Below, piece by piece: positions 17,045-24,001 of a stretch of DNA of 64,000 nucleotides. This DNA comes from Planctomycetota bacterium. Lineage in GTDB: Bacteria > Planctomycetota > B15-G4 > JADJEK01. The notes beneath the pieces are model-generated. The model saw only the letters and a list, made by a program, of their open reading frames with translations. It was not told the origin of the DNA and ran no database searches. The translations under genes were made by a program, and so were the position numbers. Positions within the stretch are counted from its first letter, which is position 1, and the number at the start of each line of letters is the position of its first letter. The DNA is taken from the NCBI GenBank assembly GCA_016709145.1, contig JADJEK010000002.1, forward strand, positions 682,001 through 746,000, written 5' to 3'.

Positions 17045-17302
17045 ATGCACTGTTCCGGCCTGATCCTCACTCTCGATCGCGATCCCGTGATCCGCGCCAC
17101 CACGTTCGAGTGCCTCGAGCGCTGGCCCGGTTTGACGCTTGGAGAACGCACGGAACAACGCGTGGCAGCGGCTCTTGAAGCCGAACACGCCACCGCGGCG
17201 ATCGCCGCGGTCGAAGGACTGCGGGGTTGCCCCGGAGTCGTCCACGTCGACGTCGTCTTCGCCGAAGTCAGCGCCCCGTGCGCCGCGGAGGATTCCCCAT
17301 GA
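17045..17302 (+). CDS. napD: NapD-like chaperone for periplasmic nitrate reductase
   Basis: A small cytoplasmic protein of 85 residues. In NapD proteins a ferredoxin-like fold binds the twin-arginine signal of NapA and holds export until the molybdenum cofactor is in. The sequence shows the pattern of the family: MHCSGLILTLDRDP (first strand), an E-R-W-PGLTLGE hairpin in the place of the usual pgvEv segment, a helix with ALEAEHATAAIAAVEGL, and a last strand GVVHVDVVFAEV. The stop overlaps the ATG of napA by four bases (ATGA). Similarity is moderate, but position, length and fold pattern agree. Confidence 0.82.
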   Translation: MHCSGLILTLDRDPVIRATTFECLERWPGLTLGERTEQRVAAALEAEHATAAIAAVEGLRGCPGVVHVDVVFAEVSAPCAAEDSP

Positions 17303-19698
17303 CCCCCACGACCGACCGCCGAGAATTCCTCAGGGCCAGCGCGCTCGCCGCGGCCGCCGCGACACTGCATGCGAGCTCGCCGCGTGCGCTCGCCGAGTCG
17401 CCGCAGCCGGCGGACTCCGACGTTCGGTGGGACAAAGCGCCGTGCCGATTCTGTGGCACCGGCTGTCACGTCCAAGTCGGAGTGCGCGACGACAAGGTCG
17501 TCGCGATCGCGGGCGACGTCGATGCCGACGTCAACAAGGGGTTGCTGTGCGTGAAGGGCTACCACGTCGGCCTCGCGCTGTACGGGCCGGATCGACTCAC
17601 GCAACCGTTGCTGCGTCGTGGCGATCGCTTCGAACCGATCTCGTGGGATCGCGCTCTCGACCTGATCGCCGACCGCATCGAAGCGAATCCCGCGCGCTTC
17701 GCGTTCTACGGCTCGGGCCAATGGACGATCCCCGAGGGCTACGCCGCGCAGAAGTTCATGAAGGGCGGCCTCGGCAACAATCACATCGACCCGAACGCGC
17801 GCTTGTGCATGGCCTCGGCCGTCACCGGATTCCTCGCGACCTACGGCGTCGACGAACCGGCCGGTTGCTACCAGGATCTGGACGCCTGCGACGTGCTGAT
17901 CCTGTGGGGCAACAACCCGGCCGAGATGCACCCGGTCCTGTTCTCCCGCGTCGTCGATCGTCGCGCGCGCGGCGAGAACGTCTTGCTGATCGACATCGGG
18001 ACGCGCCGCACGCGCAGCACCGAGTTCGCCCAGCGCTACCTCGAGTTCAAGCCGCACACGGACCTCGCGATCGCGAACGGCATCGCGCACCTGTTGCTCC
18101 AGCGCAAGACGTACGACGCGAAGTTCGTCGCCGACCACTGTGCGTTCCGCGCGATGTCCGACCCGCCGGAACTGAACGGACGCGCGAGCACGTTCGACGA
18201 GTACGTGAAGTCGCTCGAGCCGTACACGCCCGAGTACGTCGAGTCGATCTCCGGCGTCGCGGCCGACGACATCCGCTTCCTTGCCGACCTGTTCGGCGAC
18301 GCCAAGCTGAAGATCACGAGCTTGTGGTGCATGGGCATGAACCAGCACACCGCCGGCACGGCGATCAATTCACTCGTGCATGGGATCCACTTGCTGTCGG
18401 GCCATTTCGGCAAGCCGGGCGACGCTCCGACGAGCTTGACCGGACAACCGTCCGCGTGCGGCACGGTCCGCGAAGTCGGCACGCTCTCGCACGCATTGCC
18501 CGGCGGTCGCCTCGTCGCCAACGAAGACCACCGCAAGGAATGCGAAGCTCTGTGGAACCTGCCGCCCGGCCGCATCCACGCGAAGCCCGGCTACCACACC
18601 GTCCTGATGTGGGAGAAGTTCTGTACGCCGAGCGATCAAGGCGGCGACGTCGACACGCTGTGGGTCCAGGTCACGAATCCGGGCCAGACCCTGCCGAACC
18701 TGCACAAGCTGTTCGATCGCAAGGCCGGCTTGAAGGACAAGTTCCTGATCGTGTCCGACGTCTACCCCACCGCGACGACGCGGCTCGCCGACCTCGTGCT
18801 GCCGTCGGCGCTGTGGGTCGAGAAGAACGGCATCTACGGCAACTCCGAGCGCCGGACCCAGCAGTGGTTCCGCATGGTTTCGCCGCCCGGCGACGCGCGT
18901 GACGACTGCTGGCAGACGATCGCCGTGGCACGACGCCTGTTCGATCGCGGCATGGCCGGCATGAAGGACAAGGACGGTGGCTTCCTGTTCGAGACCAAGC
19001 GCGACGGCGTCGAGGTCCCGATCCACGACTGGGCGCACTACTACGACGTCAACGTCGACGAGCGCTTGTTCGAGGAGTACCGCGCGTTCACACGCAAGAA
19101 GCACAAGGACCTCGCGCCCTACGCGGAGTACGTGAAAGCGCGCGGCCTGCGCTGGCCCGTGGTGCAGCAAGCCGACGGTTCGTGGCGCGAGACGCGCTAC
19201 CGCTTCGCCGAATTCGACGATCCGTACGTCGCGAAGGGCAAGGGCATCCAGTTCTATCACTCGGTCTCGAAGGACGACCGCGCGCAGATCTGGTTCCACC
19301 CGTACCGCGATCCGCCGGAAGTGCCGGATGCCGAGTTCCCGTTCTGGCTGTGCACCGGCCGCGTGCTCGAGCACTGGCATACCGGCACGATGACGCGGCG
19401 CATCCCGCAACTCGCGCGCGCCGTCCCGCGCGCGTACGTCGAACTGAACGCCGACGACGCGCGAGCGCTCGGCGTCAGCAACGGCGAACCGGTCGTGGTC
19501 GAGTCTCGCCGCGGCCGCATCGAATTGGCCGCATGGATCGATGGCCGCGGTCGACCGCCGCGCGGCTCGGTGTTCGTCCCGTTCTTCGACGAGATGAAAC
19601 TCGTGAACGAGGTCACGCTCGAGGCACACGACCCGTTCTCGAAGCAACCGGACTACAAGAAGTGCGCGGTCCGCATTCGCAAGCGCAGCGCGGAGTGA
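17299..19698 (+). CDS. napA: Periplasmic nitrate reductase catalytic subunit NapA
   Basis: Reduces nitrate to nitrite in the periplasm with a bis-MGD molybdenum centre and one [4Fe-4S] cluster. The 799-residue product starts with a twin-arginine signal (DRREFLRASALAAAAATLHA). The cluster ligands are C49, C52, C56 and C84 (CRFCGTGC ... LLCVKG), and C170 in ARLCMASAV is the expected molybdenum ligand. Other family segments include PGRIHAKPGYH, RVLEHWHTGTMT and the C-terminal DPFSKQPDYKKCAVRI typical of NapA. GGAGG precedes the ATG. It is nearly as long as enterobacterial NapA. It lies in a tight napD-napA-napB-ferredoxin unit with overlapping or near-touching genes. Assimilatory NasA would lack the export signal and the NapB partner. 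Confidence 0.96.
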   Translation: MTPTTDRREFLRASALAAAAATLHASSPRALAESPQPADSDVRWDKAPCRFCGTGCHVQVGVRDDKVVAIAGDVDADVNKGLLCVKGYHVGLALYGPDRLTQPLLRRGDRFEPISWDRALDLIADRIEANPARFAFYGSGQWTIPEGYAAQKFMKGGLGNNHIDPNARLCMASAVTGFLATYGVDEPAGCYQDLDACDVLILWGNNPAEMHPVLFSRVVDRRARGENVLLIDIGTRRTRSTEFAQRYLEFKPHTDLAIANGIAHLLLQRKTYDAKFVADHCAFRAMSDPPELNGRASTFDEYVKSLEPYTPEYVESISGVAADDIRFLADLFGDAKLKITSLWCMGMNQHTAGTAINSLVHGIHLLSGHFGKPGDAPTSLTGQPSACGTVREVGTLSHALPGGRLVANEDHRKECEALWNLPPGRIHAKPGYHTVLMWEKFCTPSDQGGDVDTLWVQVTNPGQTLPNLHKLFDRKAGLKDKFLIVSDVYPTATTRLADLVLPSALWVEKNGIYGNSERRTQQWFRMVSPPGDARDDCWQTIAVARRLFDRGMAGMKDKDGGFLFETKRDGVEVPIHDWAHYYDVNVDERLFEEYRAFTRKKHKDLAPYAEYVKARGLRWPVVQQADGSWRETRYRFAEFDDPYVAKGKGIQFYHSVSKDDRAQIWFHPYRDPPEVPDAEFPFWLCTGRVLEHWHTGTMTRRIPQLARAVPRAYVELNADDARALGVSNGEPVVVESRRGRIELAAWIDGRGRPPRGSVFVPFFDEMKLVNEVTLEAHDPFSKQPDYKKCAVRIRKRSAE

Positions 19699-19703
19699 CG
19701 GCC

Positions 19704-20501
19704 ATGAACGCGCAACCACCGAGCTTTTCCGCGCACCGCCTCGCCCACCTCCTGTGTGCCGTCGTCGTCGGCGCGGCCGGGATCGGCTACGTGGTCGGGC
19801 TGCGTCAGCCCGTCCGCATCCAACGCGCGGGTCCGTCGGAGTCGGCCGGTGCGGCGTCGACCAGCGACGTGATCCCATCGACGCACTACGCCGCGATCAC
19901 CGACACCACCGCGTGGCCGAATCGCTCGTTCGCGACTCGCGTGCGCGGGTTGCCTGCGCCTACGGCGACTCCCGACGCGCCGGCTCCGGTCGTCGACGCA
20001 TCCGCACGCGACGCCGCGCTTCGCGCCCGCGCGAGTCGCCGCGCGTACGCCGGTGCTCCGCCGACGATCCCACACGCGGTCGACGCGCGCTCCGCGGCCG
20101 CGTGCATGGCGTGCCACGGCGACGGCTTCGTGGTCGGATCGGTGCGCGCGCCGAAGATCCCGCACGCCGCGTTCTCGAACTGCACACAGTGTCACGTCGA
20201 GTCCGCGGCCTCCGCGCTCGGCGGGACGACCGCGGTCGCGACATCGTTCACGGGGCTGGAGTCGCCGACGAGCGGCGAACGCGCGTGGCCCGGCGCGCCG
20301 CCCACCATTCCGCATTCGACGTGGATGCGCTCGGATTGCCTCGCGTGTCACGGTGCCGGCGGCGCGCTGGGGCTGCGTTCGACGCATGCTTGGCGCCAGA
20401 ACTGTCTGCAGTGCCACGCGACCTCGTGGCAACTCGATCGCCGCCCGACGGCCGGCGACGCTGCGATGTTCTGGTCCGACGTGAACGGTGAACAGCCATG
20501 A
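19704..20501 (+). CDS. napB: Tandem-duplicated, tetraheme NapB-type electron-transfer subunit
   Basis: Periplasmic cytochrome c subunit that feeds electrons to NapA. Canonical NapB has two haems; this 265-residue protein has four sites: CMACH (134-138), CTQCH (160-164), CLACH (212-216) and CLQCH (234-238). They form two NapB-like modules. Each opens with the identical GAPPTIPH (117-124 and 197-204) and has a CxACH followed about 22 residues later by a CxQCH. The PPxIPH motif is typical of NapB. The N-terminus has an uncleaved-looking hydrophobic helix (residues 13-32). The start lies 5 bases after the napA stop; the end overlaps the ferredoxin gene by four bases. The extra two haems appear to come from an internal duplication. 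Confidence 0.88.
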   Translation: MNAQPPSFSAHRLAHLLCAVVVGAAGIGYVVGLRQPVRIQRAGPSESAGAASTSDVIPSTHYAAITDTTAWPNRSFATRVRGLPAPTATPDAPAPVVDASARDAALRARASRRAYAGAPPTIPHAVDARSAAACMACHGDGFVVGSVRAPKIPHAAFSNCTQCHVESAASALGGTTAVATSFTGLESPTSGERAWPGAPPTIPHSTWMRSDCLACHGAGGALGLRSTHAWRQNCLQCHATSWQLDRRPTAGDAAMFWSDVNGEQP

Positions 20502-20785
20502 ACCCGTCAGGTCGCGTCTCGCGCCGCGCGCTGCTGTTCCTGCGCCAAGACGAAACGCCGCAAGCACCGAGCGTCGCGGTGATCCGCGTGTGGAAGTGCC
20601 TCGCGCACACCGGCGGCTTCTGCTCCGTCTGCGTCGAACATTGCCCCGTCGCGGGCGCGATCACGCTGGAGCACGGCAAACCGCGCATCGCGCTCGATCG
20701 ATGCACCGGCTGCGGCGTCTGCATCGACGCGTGTCCCGCTCCCGAACCCGCGATCCAAGCCGTTGCCCGCCGGAGGTCGTCATGA
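20498..20785 (+). CDS. NapF-like ferredoxin with two [4Fe-4S] motifs
   Basis: A 95-residue protein. The first cysteine group, CLAHTGGFCSVCVEHCPV, has a wide first spacing (C-x7-C-x2-C-x4-CP). The second, CTGCGVCIDACP, is a standard C-x2-C-x2-C-x3-CP cluster. This matches the C-terminal half of NapF-type accessory ferredoxins, which are cytoplasmic and help NapA maturation. No export signal is obvious, although the N-terminal SGRVSRRALLFLRQ resembles a shortened twin-arginine stretch. It overlaps napB at the start and the next gene at the end by four bases each, so it belongs to the nap operon. The exact role (maturation or electron transfer) is open. Confidence 0.82.
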   Translation: MNPSGRVSRRALLFLRQDETPQAPSVAVIRVWKCLAHTGGFCSVCVEHCPVAGAITLEHGKPRIALDRCTGCGVCIDACPAPEPAIQAVARRRSS

Positions 20786-21138
20786 CCGAGATGCCGTTCG
20801 CTCTCCCGACCCTGCACATCGGCGCGCTGACGCGGACCGAGTTCGCGCGTTACGTCGCCGACTTGCGTGCCGCGGCAGAGGATGTCGTCGTGCTGATCCG
20901 TCGCGGGCCACACTCGACCGAGGAATGCGAACTCGCGGCGCTCGACGAGCTGCCCGACGCGATCGCCAACCGCGTCGCCTTCGGCGCACAAGTGCTCTAC
21001 ACGTTCGACCGCCAGCGCTACCGCGACGTCTTGCTCCCGCTGGGGGTCGGCCTGCGTCTCGTGCGCATCCAACTCGACGAACTCGAGCGGATCACGCCCG
21101 CTCGGGACGAGCCTCTGCGCGGACGTGTCGATCGATAG
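20782..21138 (+). CDS. Uncharacterised protein at the end of the nap operon, 118 aa
   Basis: No family recognised. The product is soluble, without signal peptide or cysteines, with an alternating alpha/beta look: MTEMPFALPTLHIGALTRTE, then a helix ARYVADLRAAAED, a hydrophobic strand VVVLI, a helix ECELAALDELPDAIANRV, and further strands QVLYTF and LRLVRIQL. The ATG follows CGGAGG and overlaps the ferredoxin stop (ATGA). It is therefore co-translated with the nap genes and likely serves nitrate respiration, for example as a maturation or regulatory factor. That is inferred from position only. It ends 24 bases before the convergent radical SAM gene. Confidence 0.75.
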   Translation: MTEMPFALPTLHIGALTRTEFARYVADLRAAAEDVVVLIRRGPHSTEECELAALDELPDAIANRVAFGAQVLYTFDRQRYRDVLLPLGVGLRLVRIQLDELERITPARDEPLRGRVDR

Positions 21139-21140
21139 AC

Positions 21141-21160
21141 GCCGGACGACTCCGTCTGGC
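21141..21160. terminator. Small hairpin between convergent nap operon and radical SAM gene
   Basis: GCCGGACG (21141-21148) pairs with CGTCTGGC (21153-21160) around ACTC, with one G-T pair. It fills the 24-base gap between two converging stop codons. Weak stem without T-run. Confidence 0.5.
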
Positions 21161-21162
21161 CG

Positions 21163-22428
21163 TCATGCGTGCGCAGCCGCGAACGCGCGACGCTTCGCGC
21201 GTTGCTCGAGCGCGAACTTCGCACGGAACGCCTGACGCTTCGCGGCGAGCTTCCACTCCTTGAAGCGGAAGCGATTGGGGTCGTCTTGGAGCATGCGCGC
21301 TTCCTCGGGCAGCATGACCAGGCTGACGTGGATGTTCGGAGCCAAGCCGATCGGGAGATCGTGCTCCATGCACTTCTGGTAGAGCCGCTGATAGACGGGC
21401 AGCACTTCGTCGATGTCGGGCGGCGGCAGGTGTTCGTAGTCGGTGTTCTTCAGCGGCCGGAACACGCAGACGGTCGGGATCGCGCCGCGCTCCGTCAGCC
21501 AATCGATCGCGGCGATCGACGACTCCTTCGGCTCGAGACCCGCGATGATTTCGCCGTTCGCGACCCAAGGCTCGCCCGACAGCTTGGTGAAGTCGGACAG
21601 GCTCGCGCAGTACTCGACGGCCTTCAGATACGTGTCGAGTCCGTAGGCCTCGTGCTTGCCGGGGCAGACTTCGACGAAGCGCTGCGGATCGAAGATCTCG
21701 AAGCAGAACGACACGCGATTGACGCCCATCGCCTTCAAGCGGTCGTAGCGCGTGAGGTCCGGGTGCGGCGGCGTCTGCACTCCGATCAGCAGGCCGGTCT
21801 CCTGCTTGATCGCGCGGATGTACGGCTCGAGGAAGTCGAGGTACGTGTGGCCTTCGTAGTGGCCGGTGTTGAAGTCGACGTACGTGATGCCCGATTCGAG
21901 CCACGCGGCGCGCGCGACCTCGACGACTTCGTCGACGGCCTTGCCGTCGGCGTCGTCGATGCCGAGGTTCAGACCGACCGAGCAGAATTTGCAGTTCGTG
22001 CGCTCGGGTCGCTCCGAGCCCTTGACCCAGTACTCGCAAACTTTCGCGGGATAGACGCCGAGGTACGTGCCTTGCAGCGTGCCGACGGTGCGCATCGGCT
22101 TGCCGCTGGTCGTGCGGCGCTCGTACCAGTTCGGCAAAGGCGCGAGCGTGATCGGCGCGACCGGCTTGCCATCGCGATGGATGACGTAGTCGCCGTCGAC
22201 GCGCTCGAGCACGTACGGCGACTGCTGCGCGAACGGTTCCGCGACGGGGATGTTCGTCCACAGATCGCCGGGCAGCACGGCTTCGAGGCCGGAACCGAGC
22301 CCTGCGCGCGTGCGCAGGATCGGGCGACCGCCGTCGTCCTCGATCAGGCACGAGTCGCCGAGGCGCATGCCTTTGCAGTACAGGTCGAGCTTGAGGAAGG
22401 CGGGGTTCTTGGCCGGGTCGCGGATCAT
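21163..22428 (-). CDS. Radical SAM protein with atypical CX14CX2C cluster motif
   Basis: A 421-residue cytoplasmic protein of unknown reaction. The first 125 residues are an uncharacterised domain. Then C131, C146 and C149 (CEYWVKGSERPERTNCKFC) give a CX14CX2C spacing instead of the usual CX3CX2C. After it come segments of a radical SAM TIM barrel: GITYVDFNTGHYEGHTYLDF, LLIGVQTPPHPDLTRYDRL, VNRVSFCFEIFDPQRF and GEIIAGLEPKESSIAAIDWL, the last resembling the strand that contacts SAM. A lysine/arginine-rich tail ends it. The ATG at 22428 has GGTGGAG at a proper distance; a GTG at 22440 is less likely. It is alone, convergent to the nap operon and divergent from the CBS gene. It is not QueE, which uses the same spacing but is half as long. 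Confidence 0.8.
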   Translation of the reverse strand: MIRDPAKNPAFLKLDLYCKGMRLGDSCLIEDDGGRPILRTRAGLGSGLEAVLPGDLWTNIPVAEPFAQQSPYVLERVDGDYVIHRDGKPVAPITLAPLPNWYERRTTSGKPMRTVGTLQGTYLGVYPAKVCEYWVKGSERPERTNCKFCSVGLNLGIDDADGKAVDEVVEVARAAWLESGITYVDFNTGHYEGHTYLDFLEPYIRAIKQETGLLIGVQTPPHPDLTRYDRLKAMGVNRVSFCFEIFDPQRFVEVCPGKHEAYGLDTYLKAVEYCASLSDFTKLSGEPWVANGEIIAGLEPKESSIAAIDWLTERGAIPTVCVFRPLKNTDYEHLPPPDIDEVLPVYQRLYQKCMEHDLPIGLAPNIHVSLVMLPEEARMLQDDPNRFRFKEWKLAAKRQAFRAKFALEQRAKRRAFAAAHA

Positions 22429-22770
22429 CGTCGTCTCCACCTGTGTGCCGCGTTCGAGAGGGGCGCGCGAGTGTAACCCCTATTTCGGACAATGTCGTCG
22501 GTTTTAGCGAGCACCGCGCTGAAGCAAGCCGCGGACCACGGCGTGCACGCTCGATCGCGACGATTCGTGCGGGAACTCTCGCGCTTTGGGACTCCCGACC
22601 GCGGGATCCTCCTCACCACGCACGAGGTCCTCGCGCGAATTCGATCCGGCCGCGGCGGCGCGCGCAGTCGGACGCGGCCGACCCCGCAGGGCACGCGACT
22701 TGCACCCATCGCGTTCAGGGCAAGCGCTCGACTTGGACCCTCATGGGATTCGCTAGACCGGGAGGTCCCC
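22429..22770. other. Divergent intergenic region between the radical SAM and CBS genes
   Basis: About 342 bases. No convincing gene: the open frame leading into the CBS gene has no signal or domain and reads as arginine/threonine-rich noise. GGAGG at 22761-22765 is the ribosome-binding site of the CBS gene. No clear promoter boxes could be assigned. Confidence 0.4.
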
Positions 22771-23214
22771 ATGCGCATCGCGGACATCATGAGTGAACAC
22801 GTGATCACGATCGACGCGCTCGATCCGGCCGACTATGCGTTCGACGTGATGAAGGAACGCGAAATCCACCACCTCGCCGTCACCGAGCGCGGGCGCTTGG
22901 TCGGAGTGGTCAGTGAGCGCGACCTCGGCGGCCCGCGCGGCAGCGCGGTGCGGCGCGAGAAGCGCGTGCTCGATTTGATGTCGCGCCACGTGGCGACGGT
23001 GACTCCACGCACCACGGTGCGCGAAGCCGCGAACAAGATGCGCAACCAGAACATCGGCTCGCTGCTCGTCGCGAACGGCGACAAGCTGTGCGGGATCGTG
23101 ACGGTGTCCGACCTGCTCGATCTGATCGGGCGCGGCGCGACGAAGCCCACGGCGAACTCCGTGGATCGCGCACGAGCGCGACCGGCGAAGAGTTGGGGTT
23201 ATCCGAGGAAATGA
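22771..23214 (+). CDS. CBS-pair domain protein
   Basis: A small cytoplasmic protein of 147 residues made almost only of two CBS motifs. The first covers about residues 1-60 (MRIADIMSEHVITIDALDPA to GRLVGVVSERDLGG), the second about 65-125 (VLDLMSRHVATVTPRTTVRE to KLCGIVTVSDLLDLIG). Such stand-alone CBS pairs bind adenine nucleotides and sense energy state. The GGAGG before ATG 22771 is ideal and fixes the start. The basic C-terminal tail (RARARPAKSWGYPRK) is not part of the domain. No partner gene is next to it; downstream follows the hairpin-rich repeat. Confidence 0.9.
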   Translation: MRIADIMSEHVITIDALDPADYAFDVMKEREIHHLAVTERGRLVGVVSERDLGGPRGSAVRREKRVLDLMSRHVATVTPRTTVREAANKMRNQNIGSLLVANGDKLCGIVTVSDLLDLIGRGATKPTANSVDRARARPAKSWGYPRK

Positions 23215-23222
23215 CGGCGTGC

Positions 23223-23925
23223 TCGGGCCGCATGGCCCGACGCCGGCTCGGGCGTCGATGCGAGCCGGGGCCGAAGGCCCCGGGCCCCGTCACACAGAGG
23301 CCGTTGGCCGTACCGCTTCGCTTGACGCCGAAGGCGAAGGCGGGGGAACGGAGTTCCCCCGCACCCTCGTTCGACCGCTTCGCGGTCGAACGACCAAAGG
23401 GGGGCTTCACAAACGAGCGAAGCCCCCCTTTGGAAACCCCCGCGCCCTTGGGCCGATCGCGAGACTTCACGCGAAGGGACGTCGGGACCTGCTCTCGCAG
23501 CGGCCGTTCAAAGCCGCAGGGGTGGCTTGCTCCGTTCGCGAATAACGATCCCTGTCCATTCGGATCCAGGTGCGTGATTGACGGGAGATGTACAGCGGAT
23601 CGCCACAGCTCGGGCGGGCTGCTGAACGGCCGCTGCGAGAGCAGGTCCCGACGTCCCTTGGCTGCGGAGTGGTCTTGAACGAGCGTGCGGCCTGAAACCG
23701 AGGGAAGCGTGACGGTTCTCGGTACGACCCGGAAGTCACGGGCCACGGGGACGGAGGCGGGTCTGTCCCCGATCTGTCCCCTCGGCGCGTTCAGCGTCTG
23801 GAACGGACGGGGACGGAGGCGCACCCGTCCCTGATCTGTCCCCGTGACCGGACGCGGTGGTCGCCGGTGATCGCGTTCGGGCTCGGTGCGCGGTTGCCGG
23901 GTCTCCTCTTCTCCCATCGGGTCTC
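23223..23925. repeat. Dispersed hairpin-rich element, copy A
   Basis: Fills the 787-base gap between two convergent genes and matches copy B (44815-45340) over most of its length from about 23331. In order it holds: hairpins at 23223-23240, 23265-23283 (CCGGGGCC-GAA-GGCCCCGG), 23340-23362 and 23368-23392 (11 bp, loop TTC); a 15-bp stem at 23394-23408/23419-23433; a 37-bp perfect inverted repeat at 23474-23510/23623-23659, with an inner stem at 23546-23555/23592-23602; then two GGGGACGGAGGCG units at 23745-23782 and 23807-23845. No open frame looks coding. Confidence 0.85.
23474..23659. repeat. 37-bp perfect inverted repeat around a conserved 112-base core (copy A)
   Basis: The arm at 23474-23510 is the exact reverse complement of 23623-23659. 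The enclosed core is about 85-90 % identical to that of copy B by eye and itself can fold (CGATCCCTGT at 23546-23555 with ACAGCGGATCG at 23592-23602, one bulged base). Could be a large RNA hairpin or the ends of a miniature transposable element. Confidence 0.85.
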
Positions 23926-24001
23926 CCCGAACGCGAACGTCCTGGGCACTCCTCGTTCGGGTGCCCAGGACGTTCCTTCTCGGTACGAGCTCTCGGTTCG
24001 G

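Noticed and set aside
22492..22770. N-terminal extension of the CBS protein from 22492
   Set aside because: The extension is compositionally unlike the domain, and an ideal GGAGG stands directly before ATG 22771, where the CBS domain begins.
23219..23739. Small open frames in both directions within repeat copy A (and the same in copy B)
   Set aside because: They read through stems in arginine- and proline-rich noise, are not kept in frame between the two copies, and have no ribosome-binding sites.
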